This document shows, piece by piece, positions 38,006 to 51,323 of a stretch of 64,000 nt of DNA. How positions within the stretch are numbered: position 1 is the stretch's first letter; each line of letters starts with the position of its first letter. The notes beneath the pieces are model-generated. The model saw nothing but the letters and a program-made list of their open reading frames with translations. It had not been told where the DNA came from and did no database searches. The translations under genes and the position numbers were made by a program. Origin of the DNA: Rhipicephalus microplus (Eukaryota; Arthropoda; Arachnida; Ixodida; Ixodidae); contig NW_027464602.1 of the NCBI RefSeq assembly GCF_043290135.1, positions 496,001 through 560,000 of the forward strand, written 5' to 3'.

Positions 38006-39063
38006 TGTGATGTGTGGTGCGCGTTCAAAGTGCGCGCCTTCGAAAAGTGCGCGTCACGGAAAAAAAAAACAAAAGGAGAAATACCAGAGTGCACGTGCGG
38101 TGCTGCTTAAACAAGAATGACGACGTTAAAGAGCGTCAAGCACGAGGATGCGTGGCAGGACGTGAAGTAAACAAAAGGTAAAACATCCAATGGGCAGCGA
38201 ACACGGAGATTTCAAGGCCCAATGGCTTGACACCACGAAACAGCAGTATCTCCAATGAGAACGAGACAAGTGGGCCAGAGCTGAAGCAGGAGCCTGGGGG
38301 GACCAGAGCAAGGGGAATTCGAGGCAGGCAGTGCAAGCGGAAGATCGTCACCGGACCGGGCGCTGAAGATGGGCCGTTGGGTTCCGGACCCGAGCCTACA
38401 GGACTTCCACCGGCCGGGGCCTCCTGCTGTCGGGTTCCCGCTCCAAAGGACCGTGGCCATCCGGTCCTGAACTCCTTTCCAGGGCCTGCGGACTTTGGTT
38501 CCGGCAGGCGAGCTACAGCCGTCGGGCTCCGGGCCCGAGCTGTGCGCCCAGCTGCTTGACTAGGTCGACCCTAGTTCCCGGACGCGTCGCCACCAGCCTG
38601 CGTTCTCCCGTCTCCGACGTGTCCACGCTCCTCAAGCCGAAACCATCACGATTTGGTAGGGCTTTTCGACGTGTCGCCAGCAGCCAGCGTTCCCTCGTCC
38701 TCGTCCAGCCCACGCACTGACGCAGGAGTCACGGCGTTCCGGTTTCTCATCACCGCCGAAAACCAACTTGTGGGTGAGACTGCACCGATACTCTTGCGCT
38801 ACTCCCATCACTCAGCCTCTTTCGAACGTTAGGTTTAGTTACTGACTTTGAACGTTCTTGTTGGGTGTTTACAGATGTGTTTCGTCATGTCCAGTCAACT
38901 GTTTATTAAGTGTTTTGTTTTGTGAGGAATCTTTGCCTTTTTACTTTTCAATTAAACTTTTTGTGTGTTTCTTGGAAACCGAACGGCTTTGTCCTTATTA
39001 ACAAAACTCTCTGAGGCTCAGCCCGGGAGAAAAACAAATCAGCAACAAGAACCTTGCATCACA
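38006..39063 (+). repeat. 3' LTR of the long-LTR element
   Basis: 1058 bp, colinear with the 5' LTR at an offset of 2872 then 2870 bp, with ATTAAA at 38951-38956. The poly-A tract is 10 A here against 12 in the 5' LTR, and the last 30 bp carry the few other differences. It ends at 39063 directly before the second CAGCC. Confidence 0.92.
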
Positions 39064-39068
39064 CAGCC
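39064..39068. repeat. Target-site duplication, right (CAGCC)
   Basis: Second copy of the 5-bp duplication, continuing into CAAAGAAAAAAAAGCGCC of the interrupted monomer. Confidence 0.92.
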
Positions 39069-41002
39069 CAAAGAAAAAAAAGCGCCATACCACCACCGGG
39101 TGGGCTCGAACCTCCGACCTTTTGATTAACAGCCCATCGCGCTATCCAATTGCGCCATGGAGAAAGTCCTGCACCACTCTCACCACCATCAGAACATATC
39201 TTCAAAGCTATCAGCCCAAAGAATAAAAAGCACCGCACCACCACCGGGTGGGCTCGAACCTCCAACTTTTCGGTTAACAGCCGATCACGCTAGCCAATTG
39301 CGCCAAGGAGACAGTCGTGCTCCACTCTCACCATCATCAGAACATATCTTCAAAGCTATCAGCGCAAAGAAAAAAGCAACACACCACTCCAGGAGGGCTC
39401 GAAACTCCAACCTTCCGGTTAACAGGCGCTCGCGCTAGCCAATGGCGCCACGGAGACAGTCCTGCTCCACTCTTACCACCATTAGAACATATCTTCAAAG
39501 CTATCAGCCCAAAGAAAAAAAAGCGCCCCAGCATCACCGGGTGGGCTTGAACCTCCAACCTTTCGTTTAACAGCCGATCGCGCTAGCCAATTGCGCCACG
39601 AAGACAGTCCTGCTCCACTCTCACCACCATCAGAACATATCTTCAAAGCTATTACCGCAAAGAAAAAAGCAACACACCACTCCCGGAAGGGCTCGAAACT
39701 CCAACCTTTCGGTTAACAGCCGATCATGCTAGCCAATTGCGCCACGGAGACAGTCCTGCTTCACTCTCACCACCATCAGAACATATCTTCAAAGCTATCA
39801 GCACAAAGAAAAAAAAGCGCCCCAGCATCACCGGGTGGGTTCGAACTTCCAACCTTTCGGTTAACAGCCGATCGCGCTAGCCAACTGCGCCAAGGAGACA
39901 GTCGTGCTCCACTCTCACCACCATCAGAACATATCTTCAAAGCTATCAGCGCAAAGAAAAAAGCAACACACCACTCCAGAAAGGGCTCGAAACTCCAACC
40001 TTTCGGTTAACAGCCGATCGCGCTAGCCAATGGCGCCACGGAGACAGTCCTGCTCCACTCTTACCACCATTAGAACATATCTTCAAAGCTATCAGCCCAA
40101 AGAAAAAAAAGCGCCGCACCACCAACGGGTGGGCTCGAACCTCCGACCTTTTGATTAACAGCCCATCGCGCTATCCAATTGCGCCATGGAGAAAGTCCTG
40201 CACCACTCTCACCACCATCAGAACATATCTTCAAAGCTATCAGCCCAAAGAAAAAAAAGCGCCGCACCACCACCGGGTGGGCTCGAACCTCCAACCTTTC
40301 GGTCAACAGCCGATCACGCTATCCAATTACGCCACGGAGGCAGTCCTGCTCCACTCTCACCACCATCAGAACATATCTTCAAAGCTATCAGCCCACAGAA
40401 AAAAGCGCCGCGCAACCACCGCTTAGGCTCGAACCTCCAACTTTTCGGTTAACAGCCGATCGCGCTAGCCAATTGCGCCACGGAGACAGTCCTGCTCCAC
40501 TCTCACCATCATCAGAACATATCTTCAAAGCTATCAGCGCAAGGAAAAAAAGCGCTGCACCACCACCAGGTGGGCTCGAACCTCCAACCTTTCGGTTAAC
40601 AGCCGATCGCGCTAGCCCATTGCGCCACGGAGACAGTCTTGCTCAACTCTCACCACCATCAGAACATATCTTCAAAGCTGTCAGCGCAAAGAAAAAAGCA
40701 ACACACCACTCCCGGGAGGGATCGAAACTCCAACCTTTCGGTCAACAGCTGATCGCCCTAGCCAATCGCGCCACGGAGACAGTACTGCTCCACTCTCACC
40801 ACCATCAGAACATATCATCAAAGCTATCAGCCCAAAGAAAAAAAAGCGCCATACCACCACCGGGTGGGCTCGAACCTCCGACCTTTTGATTAACAGCCCA
40901 TCGCGCTATCCAATTGCGCCATGGAGAAAGTCCTGCACCACTCTCACCACCATCAGAACATATCTTCAAAGCTATCAGCCCAAAGAAAAAAAAGCGCCGC
41001 AC

Positions 41003-41076
41003 CACCAACGGGTGGGCTCGAGCCTCCAAATTTCCGGTTGACAGCTGATCACGCTCGCCAGTTGCGCCACGGAGAC
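41003..41076 (-). tRNA. tRNA-like head with Asp-type anticodon GTC (copy 2)
   Basis: GAC at 41040-41042 on plus. This is the block E duplicate of the unit at 31330-31403, 9673 bp downstream, so it is a copy and not an independent mutation. Confidence 0.45.
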
Positions 41077-42328
41077 AGTCCTGTTCCACTATCACCACCA
41101 TCAGAACATATCTTCAAAGCTATCAGCCCAAAGAAAAAAAAGTGCCGCACCACCACCGGGTGGGCTCGAGCCTCCAACTTTTCGGTTAACAGCCGATCAC
41201 GCTAGCCGATTGCGCCACGGAGACAGTCCTGCTCCACTCTCACCACCATCAGAACATATCTTCAAAGCTATCAGCCCACAGAAAAAAAAGCGCCGCACCA
41301 CCCCCGGGTGGGCTCGAACCTCCAACTTTTCGGTTAACAGCTGATCACGCTAGCCAATTGCGCCACGGAGACCGTCCTGCTCACTTTCACCACCATCATA
41401 ACATATCTTCAAAGCTATCAGCACAAAGAAAAAAAAAGCGCCGCACCACCACCGGGTGGGCTCAAACTACCAACTTTTCGGTTAACAGCCGATCACGCTA
41501 GCGAATTGCGCCACGGAGACAGTCCTGCTCCACTCTCACCACCATCAGAACATATATTCAAAGCTATCAGCCCAAAGAAAAAAAGCGCCGCACCACCACC
41601 ATGTGGGCTCGAACCTCCAACTTTTCGGTTAACAGGCGATCACGCTAGCCAGTTGCGCCACGGAGACAGTCCTGCTTCACTCTCACCACCATCATAACAT
41701 ATCTTCAAAGCTATCAGCCCAAAGAAAAAAAAGCGCCGCACCACCACCGGGTGGGCTCGAAACTCCAACCTTTCGGTTAACTGCCGATCGTGCTAGCCAA
41801 TGGCGCCACGGAGACAGTCCTGCTCCACTATTACCACCATTAGAACATATCTTCAAAGCTATCAGCTCAAAGAAAAAAAAAGCGCCGCACCACCAACGGG
41901 TGGACTCGAACCTCCAACATTCCGGTTAACAGCCGATCACGCTAGCCAATTGCGCCACGGAGACAGTCCTGCTCCACTCTCACCACCATCAGAACTTATC
42001 TTCAAAGCTATCAGCACAAAAAAAAGCGCCCCAGCATCACCGGGTGGGCTTGAACCTCCAACCTTTCGTTTAACAGCCGATCGCGCTAGCCAATTGCGCC
42101 ACGAAGACAGTCCTGCTCCACTCTCACCACCATCAGAACATATCTTCAAAGCTATTACCGCAAAGAAAAAAGCAACACACCACTCCCGGAGGGGCTCGAA
42201 ACTCCAACCTTTCGGTTAACAGCCGATCACGCTAGCCAATTGCGCCACGGAGACAGTCCTGCTTCACTCTCACCAACATCAGAACATATCTTCAAAGCTA
42301 TCAGCACAAAGAAAAAAAAGCGCCCCAG

Positions 42329-42402
42329 CATCACCGGGTGGGCTCGAACTTCCAACCTTTCGGTTAAAAGCCGATCGCGCTAGCCAACTGCGCCAAGGAG
42401 AC
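42329..42402 (-). tRNA. tRNA-like head with Lys-type anticodon TTT (copy 2)
   Basis: AAA at 42366-42368 on plus. Block E duplicate of 32656-32729. Confidence 0.4.
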
Positions 42403-43066
42403 AGTCGTGCTCCACTCTCACCACCATCAGAACATATCTTCAAAGCTATCAGCGCAAAGAAAAAAGCAACACACCACTCCAGGGAGGGCTCGAAACTCCA
42501 ACCTTTCGGTTAACAGCCGATCGCGCTAGCCAATGGCGCAACGGAGACAGTCCTGCTCCACTCTTACCACCATTAGAACATATCTTCAAAGCTATCAGCC
42601 CAAAGAAAAAAAAGCGCCGCACCACCAACGGGTGGGCTCGAACCTCCAACTTTCCGGTTAACAGCCGATCACGCTAGCCAATTGCGCCACAGAGACAGTC
42701 CTGCTTCACTCTCACCCCCATCAGAACATATCTTCAAAGTTATCAGCCCAAAGAAAAAAAAGCGCCGCACCACCACCGGGTGGGCTCGAAACTCCAACCT
42801 TTCGGTTAACTGCTGATTGCGCTAGCCAATGGCGCCACGGAGACAGTCCTGCTCCACTCTTACCACCATTAGAACATATCTTCAAAGCTATCAGCCCAAA
42901 GAAAAAAAAGCGCCGCACCACCAACGGGTGGACTCCAACCTCCAACTTTCCGGTTAACAGCCGATCACGCTAGCCAATTGCGCCACGGAGACAGTCCTGC
43001 TCCACTCTCACCATCATCAGAACATATCTTCAAAGCTATCAGCCCAAGGAAAAAAAAGCGCTGCAC

Positions 43067-43140
43067 CACCACCAGGTGGGCTCGAACCTCCAACCTTTCG
43101 GTTATCAGCCGATCGCGCTAGCCCATTGCGCCACGGAGAC
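43067..43140 (-). tRNA. tRNA-like head with Ile-type anticodon GAT (copy 2)
   Basis: ATC at 43104-43106 on plus. Block E duplicate of the unit at 33394-33467. Confidence 0.45.
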
Positions 43141-46003
43141 AGTCTTGCTCCACTCTCACCACCATCAGAACATATCTTCAAAGCTATCAGCGCAAAGAAA
43201 AAAGCAACACACCACTCCCGGGAGGGCTCGAAACTCCAACCTTTCGGTCAACAGCCGATCACGCTATCCAATTGCGCCACGGAGACAGTCCTGCTCCACT
43301 CTCACCACCATCAGAACATATCTTCAAAGCTATCAGCCCACAGAAAAAAAGCGCCGCGCAACCACCGCTTAGGCTCGAACCTCCAACTTTTCGGTTAACA
43401 GCCGATCGCGCTAGCCAATTGCGCCACGGAGACAGTCCTGCTCCACTCTCACCATCATCAGAACATATCTTCAAAGCTATCAGCCCAAAGAAAAAAAAGC
43501 GCCGCACCACCACCGGGTGGGCTCGAACCTCCAACTTTTCGGTTAACAGCCGATCACGCTAGCCAATTGCGCCAAGGAGACAGTCGTGCTCCACTCTCAC
43601 CATCATCAGAACATATCTTCAAAGCTATCAGCGCAAAGAAAAAAGCAACACACCACTCCAGGAGGGCTCGAAACTCCAACCTTTCGGTTAACAGGCAATC
43701 GCGCTAGCCAATGGCGCCACGGAGACAGTCCTGCTCCACTCTTACCACCATTAGAACATATCTTCAAAGCTATCAGCCCAAAGAAAAAAAAGCGCCATAC
43801 CACCACCGGGTGGGCTCGAACCTCCAATCTTTCGGTCAACAGCCGATCACGCTATCCAATTGCGCCACGGAGACAGTCCTGCTCCACTCTCACCACCATC
43901 AGAACATATCTTCAAAGCTATCAGCCCACAGAAAAAAGCGCCGCGCAACCACCGCTTAGGCTCGAACCTCCAACTTTTCGGTTAACAGCCGATCGCGCTA
44001 GCCAATTGTGCCACGGAGACAGTCCTGCTCCACTCTCACCATCATCAGAACATATCTTCAAAGCTATCAGCGCAAGGAAAAAAAGCGCTGCACCACCACC
44101 AGGTGGGCTCGAACCTCCAACCTTTCGGTTAACAGCCGATCGCGCTAGCCCATTGCGCCACGGAGACAGTCTTGCTCAACTCTCACCACCATCAGAACAT
44201 ATCTTCAAAGCTGTCAGCGCAAAGAAAAAAGCAACACACCACTCCCAGGAGGGCTCGAAACTCCAACCTTTCGGTCAACAGCCGATCGCCCTAGCCAATC
44301 GCGCCACGGAGACAGTACTGCTCCACTCTCACCACCATCAGAACATATCATCAAAGCTATCAGCCCAAAGAAAAAAAAGCGCCATACCACCACCGGGTGG
44401 GCTCGAACCTCCGACCTTTTGATTAACAGCCCATCGCGCTATCCAATTGCGCCATGGAGAAAGTCCTGCACCACTCTCACCACCATCAGAACATATCTTC
44501 AAAGCTATCAGCACAAAGAAAAAAAAGCGCCCCAGCATCACCGGGTGGGTTCGAACTTCCAACCTTTCGGTTAACAGCCGATCGCGCTAGCCAACTGCGC
44601 CAAGGAGACAGTCGTGCTCCACTCTCACCACCATCAGAACATATCTTCAAAGCTATCAGCGCAAAGAAAAAAGCAACACACCACTCCAGAAAGGGCTCGA
44701 AACTCCAAACTTTCGGTTAACAGCCGATCGCGCTAGCCAATGGCGCCACGGAGACAGTCCTGCTCCACTCTTACCACCATTAGAACATATCTTCAAAGCT
44801 ATCAGCCCAAAGAAAAAAAAGCACTGCACCACCACCAGGTGGGCTCGAACCTCCAACCTTTCGGTTAACAGCCGATCGCGCTAGCCCATTGCGCCACGGA
44901 GACAGTCTTGCTCCACTCTCACCACCATCAGAACATATCTTCAAAGCTATCAGCGCAAAGAAAAAAGCAACACACCACTCCCGGGAGGGCTCGAAACTCC
45001 AACCTTTCGGTCAACAGCCGATCACGCTATCCAATTACGCCACGGAGGCAGTCCTGCTCCACTCTCACCACCATCAGAACATATCTTCAAAGCTATCAGC
45101 CCACAGAAAAAAGCGCCGCGCAACCACCGCTTAGGCTCGAACCTCCAACTTTTCGGTTAACAGCCGATCGCGCTAGCCAATTGCGCCACGGAGACAGTCC
45201 TGCTCCACTCTCACCATCATCAGAACATATCTTCAAAGCTATCAGCGCAAGGAAAAAAAGCGCTGCACCACCACCAGGTGGGCTCGAACCTCCAATTTTT
45301 CGGTTAACAGCCGATCGCGCTAGCCCATTGCGCCACGGAGACAGTCTTGCTCAACTCTCACCACCATCAGAACATATCTTCAAAGCTGTCAGCGCAAAGA
45401 AAAAAGCAACACACCACTCCCGGGTGGGCTCGAGCCTCCAACTTTTCGGTTAACAGCCGATCACGCTAGCCAATTGCGCCACGGAGACAGTCCTGCTCCA
45501 CTCTCACCATCATCAGAACATATCTTCAAAGCTATCAGCGCAAGGAAAAAAAGCGCTGCACCACCACCAGGTGGGCTCGAACCTCCAACCTTTCGGTTAA
45601 CAGCCGATCGCGCTAGCCCATTGCGCCACGGAGACAGTCTTGCTCAACCCTCACCACCATCAGAACATATCTTCAAAGCTGTCAGCGCAAAGAAAAAAGC
45701 AACACACCACTCCCGGGAGGGCTCGAAACTCCAACCTTTCGGTCAACAGCCGATCGCCCTAGCCAATCGCGCCACGGAGACAGTACTGCTCCACTCTCAC
45801 CACCATCAGAACATATCATCAAAGCTATCAGCCCAAAGAAAAAAAAGCGCCATACCACCACCGGGTGGGCTCGAACCTCCGACCTTTTGATTAACAGCCC
45901 ATCGCGCTATCCAATTGCGCCATGGAGAAAGTCCTGCACCACTCTCACCACCATCAGAACATATCTTCAAAGCTATCAGCCCAAAGAAAAAAAAGCGCCG
46001 CAC

Positions 46004-46077
46004 CACCAACGGGTGGGCTCGAGCCTCCAAATTTCCGGTTGACAGCTGATCACGCTCGCCAGTTGCGCCACGGAGAC
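46004..46077 (-). tRNA. tRNA-like head with Asp-type anticodon GTC (copy 3)
   Basis: GAC at 46041-46043 on plus, with the same flanking monomers as copy 2 at an offset of about 5.0 kb. Confidence 0.45.
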
Positions 46078-49000
46078 AGTCCTGTTCCACTATCACCACC
46101 ATCAGAACATATCTTCAAAGCTATCAGCCCAAAGAAAAAAAAGTGCCGCACCACCACCGGGTGGGCTCGAGCCTCCAACTTTTCGGTTAACAGCCGATCA
46201 CGCTAGCCAATTGCGCCACGGAGACAGTCCTGCTCCACTCTCACCACCATCAGAACATATATTCAAAGCTATCAGCCCAAAGAAAAAAAGCGCCGCACCA
46301 CCACCATGTGGGCTCGAACCTCCAACTTTTCGGTTAACAGGCGATCACGCTAGCCAGTTGCGCCACGGAGACAGTCCTGCTTCACTCTCACCACCATCAT
46401 AACATATCTTCAAAGCTATCAGCCCAAAGAAAAAAAAGCGCCGCACCACCACCGGGTGGGCTCGAAACTCCAACCTTTCGGTTAACTGCCGATCGCGCTA
46501 GCCAATGGCGCCACGGAGACAGTCCTGCTCCACTCTTACCACCATTAGAACATATCTTCAAAGCTATCAGCTCAAAGAAAAAAAAAGCGCCGCACCACCA
46601 ACGGGTGGACTCGAACCTCCAACATTCCGGTTAACAGCCGATCACGCTAGCCAATTGCGCCACGGAGACAGTCCTGCTCCACTCTCACCACCATCAGAAC
46701 TTATCTTCAAAGCTATCAGCACAAAAAAAGCGCCCCAGCATCACCGGGTGGGCTTGAACCTCCAACCTTTCGTTTAACAGCCGATCGCGCTAGCCAATTG
46801 CGCCGCGAAGACAGTCGTGCTCCACTCTCACCACCATCAGAACATATCTTCAAAGCTATCAGCGCAAAGAAAAAAGCAACACACCACTCCAGGGAGGGCT
46901 CGAAACTCCAACCTTTCGGTTAACAGCCGATCGCGCTAGCCAATGGCGCAACGGAGACAGTCCTGCTCCACTCTTACCACCATTAGAACATATCTTCAAA
47001 GCTATCAGCCCAAAGAAAAAAAAGCGCCGCACCACCAACGGGTGGGCTCGAACCTCCAACTTTCCGGTTAACAGCCGATCACGCTAGCCAATTGCGCCAC
47101 AGAGACAGTCCTGCTTCACTCTCACCCCCATCAGAACATATCTTCAAAGTTATCAGCCCAAAGAAAAAAAAGCGCCGCACCACCACCGGGTGGGCTCGAA
47201 ACTCCAACCTTTCGGTTAACTGCTGATTGCGCTAGCCAATGGCGCCACGGAGACAGTCCTGCTCCACTCTTACCACCATTAGAACATATCTTCAAACCTA
47301 TCAGCCCAAAGAAAAAAAAAGCGCCGCACCACCAACGGGTGGACTCGAACCTCCAACTTTCCGGTTAACAGCCGATCACGCTAGCCAATTGCGCCACGGA
47401 GACAGTCCTGCTCCACTCTCACCATCATCAGAACATATCTTCAAAGCTCTCAGCCCAAGGAAAAAAAAGCGCTGCACCACCACCAGGTGGGCTCGAACCT
47501 CCAACCTTTCGGTTAACAGCCGATCGCGCTAGCCCATTGCGCCACGGAGACAGTCTTGCTCCACTCTCACCACCATCAGAACATATCTTCAAAGCTATCA
47601 GCGCAAAGAAAAAAGCAACACACCACTCCCGGGAGGGCTCGAAACTCCAACCTTTCGGTCAACAGCCGATCACGCTATCCAATTGCGCCACGCAGACAGT
47701 CCTGCTCCACTCTCACCACCATCAGAACATATCTTCAAAGCTATCAGCCCAAAGAAAAAAAAGCGCCGCACCACCACCGGGTGGGCTCGAACCTCCAACT
47801 TTTCGGTTAACAGCCGATCACGCTAGCCAATTGCGCCAAGGAGACAGTCGTGCTCCACTCTCACCATCATCAGAACATATCTTCAAAGCTATCAGCGCAA
47901 AGAAAAAAGCAACACACCACTCCAGGAGGGCTCGAAACTCCAACCTTTCGGTTAACAGGCAATCGCGCTAGCCAATGGCGCCACGGAGACAGTCCTGCTC
48001 CACTCTTACCACCATTAGAACATATCTTCAAAGCTATCAGCCCAAAGAAAAAAAAAGCGCCATACCACCACCGGGTGGGCTCGAACCTCCAATCTTTCGG
48101 TCAACAGCCGATCACGCTATCCAATTGCGCCACGGAGACAGTCCTGCTCCACTCTCACCACCATCAGAACATATCTTCAAAGCTATCAGCCCACAGAAAA
48201 AAGCGCCGCGCAACCACCGCTTAGGCTCGAACCTCCAACTTTTCGGTTAACAGCCGATCGCGCTAGCCAATTGCGCCACGGAGACAGTCCTGCTCCACTC
48301 TCACCATCATCAGAACATATCTTCAAAGCTATCAGCGCAAGGAAAAAAAGCGCTGCACCACCACCAGGTGGGCTCGAACCTCCAACCTTTCGGTTAACAG
48401 CCGATCGCGCTAGCCCATTGCGCCACGGAGACAGTCTTGCTCAACTCTCACCACCATCAGAACATATCTTCAAAGCTGTCAGCGCAAAGAAAAAAGCAAC
48501 ACACCACTCCCGGGAGGGCTCGAAACTCCAACCTTTCGGTCAACAGCCGATCGCCCTAGCCAATCGCGCCACGGAGACAGTACTGCTCCACTCTCACCAC
48601 CATCAGAACATATCATCAAAGCTATCAGCCCAAAGAAAAAAAAGCGCCATACCACCACCGGGTGGGCTCGAACCTCCGACCTTTTGATTAACAGCCCATC
48701 GCGCTATCCAATTGCGCCATGGAGAAAGTCCTGCACCACTCTCACCACCATCAGAACATATCTTCAAAGCTATCAGCCCAAAGAAAAAAAAGCACCGCAC
48801 CACCACCGGGTGGGCTCGAACCTCCAACTTTTCGGTTAACAGCCGATCACGCTAGCCAATTGCGCCAAGGAGACAGTCGTGCTCCACTCTCACCATCATC
48901 AGAACATATCTTGAAAGCTATCAGCGCAAAGAAAAAAGCAACACACCACTCCAGGAGGGCTCGAAACTCCAACCTTCCGGTTAACAGGCGATCGCGCTAG

Positions 49001-51108
49001 CCAATGGCGCCACGGAGACAGTCCTGCTCCACTCTTACCACCATTAGAACATATCTTCAAAGCTATCAGCCCAAAGAAAAAAAAGCGCCCCAGCATCACC
49101 GGGTGGGCTTGAACCTCCAACCTTTCGTTTAACAGCCGATCGCGCTAGCCAATTGCGCCACGAAGACAGTCCTGCTCCACTCTCACCACCATCAGAACAT
49201 ATCTTCAAAGCTATTACCGCAAAGAGAAAAGCAACACACCACTCCCGGAAGGGCTCGAAACTCCAACCTTTCGGTTAACAGCCGATCATGCTAGCCAATT
49301 GCGCCACGGAGACAGTCCTGCTTCACTCTCACCACCATCAGAACATATCTTCAAAGCTATCAGCACAAAGAAAAAAAAGCGCCCCAGCATCACCGGGTGG
49401 GTTCGAACTTCCAACCTTTCGGTTAACAGCCGATCGCGCTAGCCAACTGCGCCAAGGAGACAGTCGTGCTCCACTCTCACCACCATCAGAACATATCTTC
49501 AAAGCTATCAGCGCAAAGAAAAAAGCAACACACCACTCCAGAAAGGGCTCGAAACTCCAACCTTTCGGTTAACAGCCGATCGCGCTAGCCAATGGCGCCA
49601 CGGAGACAGTCCTGCTCCACTCTTACCACCATTAGAACATATCTTCAAAGCTATCAGCCCAAAGAAAAAAAAGCGCCGCACCACCAACGGGTGGGCTCGA
49701 ACCTCCGACCTTTTGATTAACAGCCGATCGCGCTAGCCCATTGCGCCACGGAGACAGTCTTGCTCCACTCTCACCACCATCAGAACATATCTTCAAAGCT
49801 ATCAGCGCAAAGAAAAAAGCAACACACCACTCCCGGGAGGGCTCGAAACTCCAACCTTTCGGTCAACAGCCGATCACGCTATCCAATTACGCCACGGAGG
49901 CAGTCCTGCTCCACTCTCACCACCATCAGAACATATCTTCAAAGCTATCAGCCCACAGAAAAAAGCGCCGCGCAACCACCGCTTAGGCTCGAACCTCCAA
50001 CTTTTCGGTTAACAGCCGATCGCGCTAGCCAATTGCGCCACGGAGACAGTCCTGCTCCACTCTCACCATCATCAGAACATATCTTCAAAGCTATCAGCGC
50101 AAGGAAAAAAAGCGCTGCACCACCACCAGGTGGGCTCGAACCTCCAACCTTTCGGTTAACAGCCGATCGCGCTAGCCCATTGCGCGACGGAGACAGTCTT
50201 GCTCAACTCTCACCACCATCAGAACATATCTTCAAAGCTGTCAGCGCAAAGAAAAAAGCAACACACCACTCCCGGGAGGGCTCGAAACTCCAACCTTTCG
50301 GTCAACAGCCGATCGCCCTAGCCAATCGCGCCACGGAGACAGTACTGCTCCACTCTCACCACCATCAGAACATATCATCAAAGCTATCAGCCCAAAGAAA
50401 AAAAAGCGCCATACCACCACCGGGTGGGCTCGAACCTCCGACCTTTTGATTAACAGCCCATCGCGCTATCCAATTGCGCCATGGAGAAAGTCCTGCACCA
50501 CTCTCACCACCATCAGAACATATCTTCAAAGCTATCAGCCCAAAGAAAAAAAAGCACCGCACCACCACCGGGTGGGCTCGAACCTCCAGCTTTTCGGTTA
50601 ACAGCCGATCACGCTAGCCAATTGCGCCAAGGAGACAGTCGTGCTCCACTCTCACCATCATCAGAACATATCTTCAAAGCTATCAGCGCAAAGAAAAAAA
50701 AGCACCGCACCACCACCGGGTGGGCTCGAACCTCCAACTTTTCGGTTAACAGCCCATCACGCTAGCCAATTGCGCCAAGGAGACAGTCGTGCTCCACTCT
50801 CACCATCATCAGAACATATCTTCAAAGCTATCAGCGCAAAGAAAAAAGCAACACACCACTCCAGGAGGGCTCGAAACTCCAACCTTCCGGTTAACAGGCG
50901 ATCGCGCTAGCCAATGGCGCCACGGAGACAGTCCTGCTCCACTCTTACCACCATTAGAACATATCTTCAAAGCTATCAGCCCAAAGAAAAAAAAGCGCCC
51001 CAGCATCACCGGGAGGGCTTGAACCTCCAACCTTTCGTTTAACAGCCGATCGCGCTAGCCAATTGCGCCACGAAGACAGTCCTGCTCCACTCTCACCACC
51101 ATCAGAAC

Positions 51109-51112
51109 ATAT
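51109..51112. repeat. Target-site duplication, left (ATAT)
   Basis: ATAT before the LTR, matching 56263-56266. The uninterrupted monomer reads CAGAACATATCTTCAAAG. Confidence 0.88.
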
Positions 51113-51286
51113 TGTTACGTGAGTAACGAGACAAAGTATTGCGAATATATTCGAAAAATATATTTGCAAGAGCGGTTGCAGCACTGGCCAGTCTGGCTCC
51201 GAGCTCGAGCAGCCAGCGAGCCTCATCTTCTTCGTCGGGCGCACACGCGCATTCGCACTATGGTTTGTGGCAGCCTACAGGTAGCA
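51113..51286 (-). repeat. 3' LTR of the gypsy element
   Basis: 174 bp, identical to the other LTR except for one T/C difference near position 51176. It is preceded, in element orientation, by the short purine-rich GACGGGGGTTATA. Confidence 0.93.
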
Positions 51287-51299
51287 TATAACCCCCGTC
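51287..51299 (-). promoter_or_regulatory. Probable polypurine tract of the gypsy element
   Basis: GACGGGGGTTATA on minus abuts the 3' LTR. The purine core is only GACGGGGG, so the call rests mainly on position. Confidence 0.5.
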
Positions 51300-51323
51300 G
51301 GCAAAGGCGCCGTCTCGGCGCAT

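Larger units (their letters stand above)
35134..39063 (+). mobile_element. Non-autonomous LTR retrotransposon with long LTRs
   Basis: A complete 3930-bp LTR element inserted in the satellite. The LTRs are 1059 and 1058 bp, start TGTGATG and end CATCACA (perfect 7-bp terminal inverted repeats), and are flanked by the 5-bp target duplication CAGCC (35129-35133 and 39064-39068). The internal region of only about 1.8 kb holds a primer-binding site, one 479-codon ORF and a polypurine tract. There is no protease, RT, RNase H or integrase, so it must rely on enzymes from a partner element. The LTRs differ only by a 2-bp poly-A length change, one T/C and a CC-versus-CTT type change near the 3' end, so insertion is recent. 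The element lies opposite in orientation to the surrounding tRNA-like units. Confidence 0.92.
39064..44512. repeat. Higher-order repeat block E, copy 2
   Basis: Second copy of 29392-34839. Removing the 3.93-kb element and its target duplication leaves an original offset of about 5.74 kb, or about 39 monomers. The array sequence immediately left of the retroelement (about 35065-35133) also matches the sequence left of copy 1, so the duplication junction lies just upstream of the insertion site. Confidence 0.85.
39064..51112 (-). repeat. tRNA-Asn-like tandem satellite, segment 2
   Basis: Continuation of the array between the two retrotransposons, in the same orientation and with the same monomer types. 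Its first 5.4 kb is a near-identical copy of 29392-34839. It resumes exactly in phase after the long-LTR element: CAGCC at 39064-39068 repeats the CAGCC at 35129-35133. It stops at ATAT (51109-51112), the target duplication of the gypsy element. It holds Asp-type, Ile-type and Lys-type anticodon variants and a chimeric monomer near 45421. I see no other gene in it. Confidence 0.95.
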
